Source: Camellia lanceoleosa (lineage: Eukaryota > Streptophyta > Magnoliopsida > Ericales > Theaceae). From it: a stretch of 64,000 nt of DNA. This document shows positions 49,105 through 59,514 of this stretch, piece after piece. Position 1 is the first letter of the stretch; each line of letters begins with the position of its first letter. The notes under the pieces are model-generated. The model worked only from the letters and a program-made list of their open reading frames with translations, was not told the origin of the DNA and searched no databases. The position numbers and the translations under genes are program-made. The stretch lies in contig CM045762.1 in NCBI GenBank assembly GCA_025200525.1, forward strand, positions 126,175,752 to 126,239,751, read 5' to 3'.

Positions 49105-49835
49105 CGGTCTGGCGAGACCTTAAACACGCCTGGTCCGGCGGGACCAAGAATCTTGTGATGCGACGAGACCTTAAACCTGCTTGACTACATTGTCCCGTGC
49201 TTTATTACAAGCACTATCGTGCATTTGCACTTTGCACCGTTGCCCCTTCGGGTCCGGCGAGACCTTAAACACGCCCGGTCTAGGAGACCTTAAATCCTCG
49301 GGAGGTGCAAGACCACGGGTGTGTTAAGTCGCCCCTCATTGCATTTGGCTCGCATTTAAATCGCGCTGCCTAGCGCACCCTCATTTGCATTTCATTTTCC
49401 ATCCTTTGAGGCACGTGTACCTCATTGCACTCCATTTTCCATCTTTTGAGACACGCGCGTCTCGATTGCCCCATTTTGCATCGCATGCTCTTGAATACTG
49501 TGTAACAGTTGCCCCCCGGTCTGGCGAGACCTTAAACACGCACGGTCTAGGAGACCTTAAGTCCTCGGGAGGTGTAAGACCTCCGGTGCATTACATGAGC
49601 ACCTCATTGCATTTGGCATGCATTCCATAGCGTTGTGTTGTACACCTCATTGCATTTGGCATGCATTCCATCGCATTGTTTAGCGCACCTCATCGGTTGC
49701 CCCCCTAGGTCGTGAGACCTTAAACCGCCATTTGCATTATCATGCATCTCAAAGCAGCGTTGGCCGCATTTCGAAAAAAACATGCATTGTCATGCATACG
49801 CCGCATCCGGTCTAGGAGACCTTAAATCCTCTGAA
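49105..49835. repeat. Cluster of short GGTCT/AGACC hairpins followed by TTAAA
   Basis: GGTCTGGCGAGACCTTAAAC or GGTCTAGGAGACCTTAAAT and close variants occur near 49108, 49251, 49286, 49518, 49547, 49703 and 49808. The five-base arms GGTCT and AGACC pair around a 3-4-base loop. Variants such as GGTCC...GGACC near 49130 keep pairing through changes on both sides. Confidence 0.75.
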
Positions 49836-50298
49836 GATGCAATTCCTTGGTTTTGTCGTGCGAAACGACTTTCGGTGGTCTGGTAAAGCCACTGTCTATG
49901 CTCATGGTGAGTTCCTAGAAGATCAACTGGGGCGGTGAAAACTAGAGTTCGAACGGCTTATGCCTAGAACGCATAAGGTTCGAATTTCGAGACTAAAGTC
50001 TGGTTTAAATGCCGGGGATGTACCCTCGGCTTGAAATCGTATGGTAGCCCCATAGGTTGGTAGCGTGTCACGCCTCAATGCGATCTTGAACCAACCTAGT
50101 GTATCGCCTTGGGTTGGTAAGATAGGAAAATCGCAATCATAGTCATTGCATCAACATGCATTGTCATGCATCATTGTAAATATTGCATATGTCATGCATT
50201 GCATTACAAAAACAAAAAAAAAATGCATATGTCATGCATCATTGTAGTATAGTGCATATGTCATGCATTTTACGTAAATACCCATTGCATTGTAGCCG

Positions 50299-50750
50299 AT
50301 GCATCCATTGCATCACCTTCCATCTATGGCTTGCGCCTTTCCAAGTCGAGCTTGGTCCGGTATGTGCCCATATTTTTCGTGTCGAAACCACGGTTGTCGA
50401 GCTTTTGTGTCCGGAGCCTAGAGGGTAGCGGCACCGTTCTTTGTGTTAGACATGGGTTGTATGTGTACATGCCTTTCCTAGGCAAGATTTGGTTTGGCCC
50501 GTGCCATATCCATTGTATCTATTCCATTGCATGCATCCATTGCATCACCTTCCATCTATGGCTTGCGCCTTTCCAAGTTGAGCTTTGTATGATATGTGCC
50601 CATATTTTTCGTGTCGAAGCACAGTTGTCGAGCTTTTGTGTCCGAGCCTAGAGGGTAGCGGCACCGTTGCTGTGTTAGACATGGGTTGTATGTGTACATG
50701 CCTTTCCTAGGCAAGATTTGGTTTGGCCCGCGTGCCATATCCATTGTATC
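50299..50750. repeat. Direct duplication, unit ~234 bp
   Basis: The block tgcatccattgcatcacc...gtttggcccgtgcc at 50299-50515 is repeated from 50533 with minor differences. The surrounding 49725-50300 also carries many gcatatgtcatgcat words. Confidence 0.85.
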
Positions 50751-51573
50751 ATTTATCCATTTCCATTACATTGTAGTGTAATTGTTGCATCCGGCATTAG
50801 GATCATTGTTCTTTCATCACGGTCGTCACCCCTCATGTCAATCCACCCAATACTTGTTCTTGAGTCCGAAGTACTCATAGATCAGACATCGATCTATGGG
50901 AGACGGACTTGTTACCTCCATCAATCTATTTGACATTTGTGAGGTTTTGAACCGCTCATGATTGAATCATGATTCAATTGCCCTGCATGTAGTTCGCATT
51001 TAGTTTTAATTGCACTACATTTTCATTTGCATTATCTATACATAGTTTTGTATATATTGCATACCATTCAGCATTCACATTGCATATGACATGCATGTTG
51101 CTAATCATATTGTACCTGTTAAGTTTGTTTTCTTTCCAGGCACGATATTGTATGTCTGACTCATTTATCATGGTGAAACCGGACGAGTCGCCAGTATTGT
51201 ATCTCTCCGAGTGAGACGTTTTGAGAATTACATAATTCTCTTACATCCTTTCTACATTGTAGTGTAGATTGCATGTTAGCTTATAAGCTATGCATGTGTG
51301 CCTCATTCTGACTTTCTTTGCATGATCATAAGTTATGCTTGGCTTCTTGCATTTTCGATATGCGTTTGCCCCGCCTCTGGGCGATATCTTATCGTTGGCA
51401 TGTGTGCCTCTTGCATGAACTCTGTTGGTTTGATTCCTTGAGGATACGAGGCGACTTTGAGTTCAACCATTTGCGCTTTGCATGTTTGTCCAAGTCTTCG
51501 GCCTTGTCAAAAATGGGTCGTCTCTGGGCTTTGACATTCACTCCCGTCATCGCTATGACTTTCGAGTTCTGTC

Positions 51574-51586
51574 AAAGAGGGGCAAC
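51574..51586 (+). promoter_or_regulatory. Polypurine tract of the 19-kb element
   Basis: aaagaggggcaac lies directly before TGTAGACACC of the 3' LTR, the expected site for plus-strand priming. Confidence 0.65.
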
Positions 51587-54500
51587 TGTAGACACCCCAT
51601 TTTTGACCGTCCTCAAGACTTGGACGTCACCGTTGGAACACTCGGTGATTATCCATGTTTGTGTTCGTTTGGAGTTCCCGGAGTTCTCGGCCGCGCGTGC
51701 CTCGGGATCTCCGAACTTCGACCGTTGTGTTTGGTTTTGCACCAAACACTTGTGTTTTGCCTTGAAGGGCGGATGCTTTATGAGGCATCCCCACACACCA
51801 CTTGGGGCTAGAGGCCACCGGGTTGTCAGTAGTTGTCACCGGCACTATATTGTGCGGTCGGCACTTTTTGTGCCGGTCGGCCTTTGTTTTGCGAAATGAC
51901 CATTTTGCCTGCCGACCTTGTGCACTTACTGTGTGAGATATTTTCTCACAGCTGTATGCAACTTGTTTCCCCTCCATACACGTGTATGGAGGGATGAGCT
52001 TGCTTAGTGGCCAAGCTTGTAAGCTTTTGGCCTATAAGAGGGAAGGCTCTTCCTCTTGGCAAAAGGGTTAGAAAATTTCAGAGTGTTAGCCATTGTTAGA
52101 GAGAGCCAAGCTCTGGTTTTAGGGTTAGAATAGATATAACTTCTATATCTCTCTCATTCCCTTGTTTAACTAGGTTTTTTGTGCCTTACTTTTGCACACT
52201 AGCACCTAGTGTCCCACCTTTCTCTTGGTTCAGAGGTTCTAGAGGTTAGTTTAGGTGATTCTTGACTGGATTGGAGCTCAAGGGACCAAGCACAACAACC
52301 TTTGTGAAGGTAGTCAACAAGGGTAAGAAACTTACACTTTATTCCCCATTTTTGCAACTTGTTTTTACCTAGTTTAAAACAGTTTTTGGGCTTAGTGTTT
52401 GGCACATAAAAGTTCTGTTTTTAAGTCCTCTTTATTGTATATTAAGAGTGCTTTGTGGTTTGAGGAACTTTGACCACCTTTAGGCCTTGAAAAGGGCACT
52501 TTTTGTACCATTTTGGAGAGATCCGAGATTTTGGTCTTGGGATCTCTTCACCACTTGAAAATCTTGAGGATTTCAGTGGTGAAGAGCATGCCTTGAAGTC
52601 TCAAGAAGGAGAGGGCCACCCCTCTCCTTGATGTCCTGGAAAAGGACAAGGTTGGCTCCTTAAGAGAGCTCCATGTTTAGTTGTGTATTGAGCATGTTTT
52701 GGTTGTTTATCATGCTTATATTGTCATATTATAGCATGCTTTCAAGTGGGTTTTAGTACTCTTTGCATGATTTGCATAGTTACTTTGTAATGCCTTAATA
52801 TTGCCTTAACATGACTAGCTTGTTAGCCTATATTTCTAGCATGTTTTAGGCTTGCATTTGTGAAGCTTGTAGGCTTATTTTGTCATGCTTTAGCTCTGTC
52901 CATAGCTATTTTGGCCAATCTTAGCATGTATTTTGTAGCCCCTTTGTATTTGGCTTGTAGGCCTCAAAAGCATGAATATGTGGTATGCTATTCTAGCTTT
53001 GTTTTTGATGGTTGGGACCATCTTCCATGCTATTTCAGTCCCTCATACATGTTTGATTGATTGCCTTGCATGCCTCTTTAATGCTTTAAAGGTGTGTGTT
53101 AAGTACTCCATGTTTTGGTCTTGTTGCATGCCTTCATGCTTAAGCTTCTTAGATGCCATCTAAGTGGACATTTGGCCTTGTTTTAACATGCTAGAAACCT
53201 GATTTAGGTTGTTCAATGCATGCCTTGTTTGCTTTGCATAGATGTGGTTCAATGCTCTCTTGAGCTTGCCTCAAGCATAGGCTAGTTGCATGCTTTGTTT
53301 GGCTTGCTTTGTTGCATGTTTTGGCCATGTGTTTTGTATGAATTTCAGAGCCTAAGTTGCATGCTAGTAGTCCATGTTTAACTCATTTCAAGTGTACTTG
53401 AATGTTGTTTATTATGCTCAAGTGTTGGTGTCTTAATATGTGCATGTGTGCGTGTGACTAGACCCCATCTTTAGGCATCTTGGCCACTGTTCTTGGGCCT
53501 TTTAGAGCTGTCCGATTCATGTGTAAGTCCATTCCTACTTTGCTTTGCATGCTTGTATGTTCATACAACAATATTCTTGCATTGCATCGCCATATTGCAT
53601 GCTAGATGACATGCTTAGGGTTGCATTTGGCATTGTGCATGCCAAGCCTCTTGAAGTGAGTTTGATAGAGGTTTGGCACCTTTGTTTGCATTGCATGCAT
53701 TTGAAATCAAAGTTGCATTCTTGGTCCTTAGGGCCATCACGCATGGAAATGCGCGACAGGTGGCAGGAATCGAGGCACATGCCCTCTTAAGTCCATAGCA
53801 TGATTTGGGATGTGTTTGGTGCATATATACCTTGAATTGCATTGCCTTTTTTTGTTCCTCTCACATCGTGAGTTGCGTGTTCTGCAGGACTTTGTGCCGA
53901 CGGCACTTTTAGTCTTGACCGGCTGCCATCGGGCACCGATAATGAAATTCAGGCGGTGGATTCTTCTTCGGTGGCTCCTCGACTCACCGATGATACTTCC
54001 GGTGCTCGAGAGGCACTCGAAGTTTTGGGAATTTTCAGAGAAAGAGCAGAGGAACAGAGGCACACCTGGTGCCTCCGAAGCGAAGTCCCGGCCAAGGCTG
54101 CAATGACCCTCCTTCCGAGGCATTTATCGCTAAATAGATTAATTATTTGATTTAATTAATTTAGTTGATTTGTAATATTTAATTAGCTAGTTTAGTTAAT
54201 TATTTATTTATTCGTAATTATTTATTCGGTCCCTCCGAGTGAGGGCAAAATGTAATAAGTGTGTGTGAGTGGGCATGTATGTCTTCCAATCCCCACTTCT
54301 TTCTAACCCTTTTATTTACCCGCTTACGGGTAGATTAGGGCATTTTCAATTAGCATACCTTATGTAAATGCATGCGCATCATTCATAAGTATTGCATACA
54401 TTGGGCTCGCACATCACGCAAAACCGCATCGCACTTTCGATTTCCAAATTGAATACGTATATGTGGTAGCATTTCATATGCCATGTTAGGGTTAGCCGAG

Positions 54501-55266
54501 CCTAGTCTAGCTTACATCTATGCTCAGGTCGCATTAGCCACTTAACATGAAACTAGGTCATGCACGCTTGCTAACCGGGTTTTGTTTTTGGCGCGGAGTA
54601 CGATGTAAGTCTTTATCGCTTTAGCATATCGCATGCGTGTGAATGTTAACATGACAATAGGATTGCCATGCGGCTAAGTGCTTATGTGATATAACTGTTT
54701 GTATGCCTGTGGGTGGAGGTTGGATTGTATGAGTTGGGAGTACTCGTTGAAATCCGTATTTTAGCCTACTTGCGAGTAGCAAAATCTAACACGTTTTTCA
54801 AAACAAAACGGATATGCAATGTTTATTTCAAATTAGGCGATCTAGTCTATACTTTTGTGTTGTGCGCATCACATAGTGATTCTAGGTTAATAACAGGAAT
54901 AAGAACGCGTAAAGTTTTCAAAAACGGATATCACGGTTAGTAGAGGCCGGTCTTCGGACCGGGCGAAAGGGGGTGCTCATAGCTGACCTTCCCCGATCGT
55001 ACCCAAGCCCTCGAGCCAAGACCAGTTTGGTGATGACGACGTGGCCTTCAAGATCGAGTCGTGGTTTCCTAAATTCCCCATTTTAAAAATATTTAGGTGG
55101 CGACTCAGAATCCGGCAAAGCGATCCATGTTTGGCACTACTTTTCGAAAAATCTGTTTTCCTTAAAGCCATTTGCCAGAGGTAGACTGTTTGGTTCAGAT
55201 GAACCGACACAAACTTTAAAGAGTCCGAGTCAGAGTCGAGGTCCTCATGCTAAGCATGTTACTCTA
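51587..55266 (+). repeat. 3' LTR of the 19-kb element
   Basis: Full-length partner of 36241-39900. AT-rich parts look identical by eye over hundreds of bases. Differences are mostly 1-6-base gaps in GC-rich words (for example 51690-51800 against 36340-36470). One hairpin arm that is perfect in the 5' LTR (37191-37207) carries two insertions here (about 52547-52565). It ends near TTACTCTA at 55266, then the AT-rich TIR element resumes. Confidence 0.85.
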
Positions 55267-55530
55267 GGGCCAAACAAAGACTATCCAAACCACCACACAA
55301 CTTCAAAGCAACAAGTACTTTATGGCTTTCTAAACAATCACTGCCAGTACACTCATAGGGGGGCATTAGGGGTAATCCTGTAATTTTACTATTTTATACA
55401 ATATTTTAATACACATTTTTTCGTAAAAAGTTAAAAAATTATCCCAAACAACCATCTTTTTTTCCCCTACTTTTTTATCCAAAAAGTCAAAAAGTGCACT
55501 TATATAGTTCATCTCAAACAACCCCTAAAG
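55267..55530. mobile_element. AT-rich TIR element, copy 2, right arm
   Basis: From about 55380 it matches the right arm of copy 1 (ttaatacacatttttt, aaagttaaaaaatta) and ends caaacaacccctaaag, directly against copia RT sequence. The first ~110 bp (gggccaaaca...) may include the remnant of the fold-back MITE end. Confidence 0.5.
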
Positions 55531-56215
55531 ATACCAACTCTACCATCTCCAATAATGATCATATCATCTACATAGAGAAAAAGGATAATAGTGCCATGCT
55601 TAGTTTTATGGATAAACTGTGCAAATCATAGGCATTAGAGGAAAAAAAAAAAAACTCGAAGTCATGAATGGTAGAACTAAACTTTGCAAACCAGGTATGA
55701 GGAGCTTGTTTCAGACCATACAAAGCACGATGAAATTTGCAGACTCTAAGAGACGAAACAGAAGAACCCAAAAGAGGTTGCATATAAACTTCTTCAGTGA
55801 GATCACCATTAAGGAAAACATTATTTACATTTATCTAACAGAGATCCCAATTGCGAGCAATAGCAACTGCAAGTAAGCTGTGGTCAAAAGTAAGATAGGC
55901 AACAAAGGCAAAAGCTTCGTCATAGTCAACGCATATTCTTGAGTAAACCCTTGGGCAACAAGATGATCTTTCTAACGCTCAATAGAACCATCTGAATGTA
56001 TTTTGATCTTGTAAACTCATTTGCACCTGATAGCGATTTTTCCAAGAGAAAGGTCAACCACATCCCAAGTATGAGTTTTATTGAAAGCCTGCAGTTCAAC
56101 AATCATAGCTTGCTACCAAAGAGGGTTAAAATAAGCCTCACAATGGGAAATAGGTTCATGAGAGGAAAAAGTAGTGGAACCAACAATAAAATCACGAAGA
56201 ATGACAGAAGGTTAT
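55531..56215 (-). mobile_element. Ty1-copia reverse transcriptase, N-terminal half
   Basis: On the minus strand motifs appear in family order: WVYKIKIHSDGSIER, AFLNGD-like (VFLNGDLTEEVYMQP), RALYGLKQAPHTWF, and the catalytic YVDDM at 55560-55574. The reading then breaks at GDGRVGIF. The expected continuation (LKQFISCQFEMKDLG) is at about 35700-35740. Scattered stops are present (for example in NPLW-QAM), so it is dead. The sequence beyond 56215 switches to LINE. Confidence 0.85.
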
Positions 56216-57900
56216 TTTACCCAAGCAAAGCGACGATCGCGGATCATCTAACACTTTGCGTTTCCAAAGAGCTAGCTTAATAGGTAGGATATAGTGTACA
56301 CAACGCCATATGAAATGTTGAATTTTTTGCTTGATCGTAAGGCCCCAGATTGACTTCCAAGTATGCCTAAACCTAACAGAAGAACTCAATTCACTCACCT
56401 TATGACCAGAGTTGTGCCTTTCCAAACAAAGTTAAGAATGCAAGATCATAGGCGAACTGAACCGTGAACTCACCATTGGAAGAACGATACCAAACACGCT
56501 TGTCTTCAACTCCCATATAGCTAATAGGAATCTCCAAGATCATGCTTGCCACACTCTCAGAGAAAAAGTGATGCACTGGGGGATGATTCGAGGACCTATA
56601 AACAGGATCAATCAAATCAGAGACAGAATTAATTTGGGCTGCAATAGGTTTCGGTGCCAAAACACGGAAGTTAGTTTCATGAGGGAGCCAAGGATCATCT
56701 CAAATACAAATTTGCTAACCATTCCCAACTTGCAAGTGTCATCCACGCTCAAGGACCTTCCGTCTCACAAGAATGCTCTTCCAAGCCCACGAAGCTGAAT
56801 TAGAATCTTTAGCTAACCAAAAGGAGGTATTTAGAAAGTATTTAGCTTTGAAAACTAGATTGAAAAATGATGATAGGCCTGAGATTAGACGACAACCTTG
56901 TTTAGCTAGTAATGCAAGGTTCATAGCTTTAAGATCTTGGAAATCCAACCCACCACAATTTTTACAAACACTCAACTTTGGCCAACTCAACCAATGAACT
57001 TTCTGCTCACCGCCTTGACTTTCCCACCAAAACTTTGCCATACCGGCATTAATCTTCTTCGACAACAAAATCGAGATCTTAAAACAGCTCATAGCATAAT
57101 TTGGCATGGCAACAAAGACTAATTTGAGTAGAACTTCCCTCCCAGCTAGGCTAAGGAGGCTCTCTTTCCAACCAGCAATACAAGATAAAACTCAGTCTTG
57201 AATAAAATGGAAAACCGTAGTCTTAGAACACCCAATAATATAAGGAAAACCCAAATATTTCCCACCACTCACAACATAAGAGATACCCAAAGATTGCAAA
57301 TATTGAAGTACGGTGGTTTTCTAGAGCATTTAGGCTGAAAAAACCTTCGACTTTTCCCGATTGATAGCCTATCCCAAAGCTGTCTCATAAATGAGCATAA
57401 TATTACGCACAGAGATGATATTAGTAACAAAGGCCTAACAAAATTAATAGAATCATTAGCAAATAAAAGATGGGATATAGGAAGGCAAGAGGGGCTAATG
57501 TGAACATCGTTAAAGTTAGTTGGAGCTCTACTTGTTGAAGTAAAAGATGAAATCCTTTCACACAAAGGATAAATAAATAAGGAGATAAAGGGAGCTCCAT
57601 GATTGCCATTAAGAATATGAAAGAATGAAACTATGGTAACACACCCCTAACCCACAAGACCCAACAACTGTTAAAACTTATCTTCAACATAATTGCCTCT
57701 AAATAGGTCTAACTTACCTAGTCATAAGCTTTCATCATGTCGAGTTTGATAGCCATAAGGCCTGATGGTGTATAACTTCTTGAGCCACCAAGATATTAGC
57801 CATGATCTGCCTTCCAACTAGAAATCCACTATGATGTTCACTGACTAAGGAGGAAAGAATGGGAGCTAGTCGATTTGTTTGAATTGCTGAAATCTAAATG
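56216..57900 (-). mobile_element. L1-type LINE reverse transcriptase fragment
   Basis: Read right to left on the minus strand, in family order: LAPILSSLVSEHHSGFLVGR (about 57830-57880), PLSPYLFILCVKGF (about 57560-57600), LPISHLLFANDSINF (the FADD catalytic motif changed to FAND, about 57450-57500), then MPNYAMSCFKI, GLDFQDLKAMNLALLAKQG and WKSIWGLTIKQKIQHFIWR (zf-RVT region, about 56290-56370). Endonuclease and C-terminal parts are missing and several frames are shifted. Both ends are truncated, with no clear poly(A). Confidence 0.85.
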
Positions 57901-58589
57901 GAAAATGATAATGTCAATACTAAGATTCTTGAATTGTTCAAATGCTTGGATGGGATTGTCTCCTACATTACATTATTAGGCATTAGATTCCAAGTATGAT
58001 AAGATATTCATTTTCAGATTTCGGTCTTCCAAACATAACTTTTATAGTGTTTCGAGATAAAATTGATAAAATTAAAACTTTAGTATCAAAGTTATGCATA
58101 ATGCATATGTTAGAGACCATATGTATAATTCATTATGATTTTGTTAATGATTTAGAGAGTTTATTTAAAATTGGATCAATTTGACTCAAATTGAAAATTT
58201 TAAGAGGCGAAATTGATAAAAATTGAAACATACATAAACAAATTCACATCGAACGCATACTTCACGACCATATGGTAGTTGCCTCCGTATCACCTATTTC
58301 CTTCCCCATCTTCTATTGTTACCAATTTCCTTTCTTCATCTTCATGTTGGTCACTTCTTACTTATTTCTCCTTCAGTGCCTTTTGCCTTCATCATTCACA
58401 ACAATGCTGATTACGATATTTGGGACTACGTTTCAATCATGATCATATGTGCCTGATGGGAGAATAGGAGGTACTAATGGTGATAGTACAATGACATATC
58501 GAAGTTGAGCAAGAGAGGTTAGGGTGTAAAGCTGGCTTAAAAGAATGGAGCAAGAGTGTAGCTCGACTTTTCGAGCTCCCTTTCGGAAG
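57901..58589. other. Unassigned AT-rich stretch
   Basis: No gene or element recognised. It probably contains diverged transposon sequence between the LINE fragment and the Tat-type LTR fragment. Confidence 0.4.
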
Positions 58590-59460
58590 AATAAAATAGC
58601 CCTTACAGTTCAGACTCCACTTGTGTTGGTTCTGATTCTAATTTCACAAATGCAATGTGAAACAATGGAAACACAAAAAGAGTCCAAATCCAGCAATTTC
58701 TTTTGAAAAATCGATGTTTAAATCAAATGCCAAAAATGGACTGCTTTGCCAGATTTCAGAGTCGCCACCTAAATATTTATTTTTGGGAAATTTAGGAAAC
58801 CCATGACTCGTGCCAAAGGCCGTTAGTCCGTCGTTACCAAAGTGTCTTGGTTCGGGAACTTAGGTATGAGAGGGGAAGGTCAATAATTGAACACCCCACT
58901 CACCCGATCAAAGATCGGCCTCTACTAATCACGATGTGGTTTTTATGTACAGTGTATGTTCTTATTCTGATTATTTAATAAATCCTAAAATTTATTATGT
59001 GAAGCATACAAGGTATAGACTAGTTTGCTCAAATTGGAACAATTCAATTTCATGTTTGTTTCTCGAAAAGGGTTTGAATTTGCCACATCAGGTGGGCTTA
59101 ATTTGTCACTTAACAAAGTGGGCTTAAAGTTTGTGAATTTGCCACTATAAAGTGGGCTTAAAACGTACATTCGTTGAATCATTCCAATTCAAGCAACAAG
59201 CCTTCATCCATAGGCATTCAAACAATTTATTATTTAAGCAATTAGCCTCATGGTAGGATGCTAAACATAATAAGAAAATTATGTACAAGCGGGATGCTAA
59301 AGCATAACAACTCATATATTTACCGACGTCCCGCGAACAAGCTACAAAACAAAGTTAGAAAATATGCATGATTCCTAACTGTACAATATGACAAATGCAA
59401 CACATGTGATATGCAATTACTAAACTCGGCTACTAATATGGCATATGAAATGATTTGATC
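58590..59460 (-). mobile_element. Inverted, diverged fragment of a Tat-type LTR 3' end
   Basis: On the minus strand this follows the last ~0.9 kb of the 19-kb element's LTR. It has the tagaggc-ggtc block (58915-58930), the CCTAAATTTCCC...AAATATTTAGGTGGCGACTC block (58759-58800) and the ...CCATATTAG...GAGTTTAG block near 59430. Internal parts such as the AAGCCCACTTTAT words at 59085-59165 are unique to it. It is a related but different family member, truncated on both sides. Confidence 0.65.
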
Positions 59461-59514
59461 ACATGCGGTCTAAGTACAATAAACCAAAACTCCTAAGTAC
59501 ACCTCTCCTCCAGA

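Larger units (their letters stand above)
36241..55266 (+). mobile_element. Giant non-autonomous Tat/Ogre-type Ty3-gypsy retrotransposon with antisense PMD gene
   Basis: Two direct LTRs of about 3.66 and 3.68 kb enclose 11.7 kb. An Arg-tRNA-type primer-binding site follows the left LTR, and an agaggggcaac polypurine tract precedes the right one. In order the interior holds gag remnants, purine-rich repeats, an antisense gene with plant-mobile-domain motifs, and hairpin and tandem repeats. No RT, protease, RNase H or integrase motif was found. Very long LTRs, tRNA-Arg priming and an antisense ORF before the 3' LTR are known traits of the Tat/Ogre lineage. The LTRs look near-identical over long stretches (for example 37390-38380 against 52745-53730), so insertion was recent. 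The flanking 'gcccc' and 'gggcc' are at best an imperfect target duplication. Confidence 0.85.

Noticed and set aside
49105..49835. CRISPR-like array
   Set aside because: Repeats are short hairpins at irregular spacing inside a plant retrotransposon, with no constant-length spacers.
36236..55271. Perfect 5-bp target duplication for the 19-kb element
   Set aside because: Left flank gcccc and right flank gggcc are only partly similar; the exact LTR end is uncertain.
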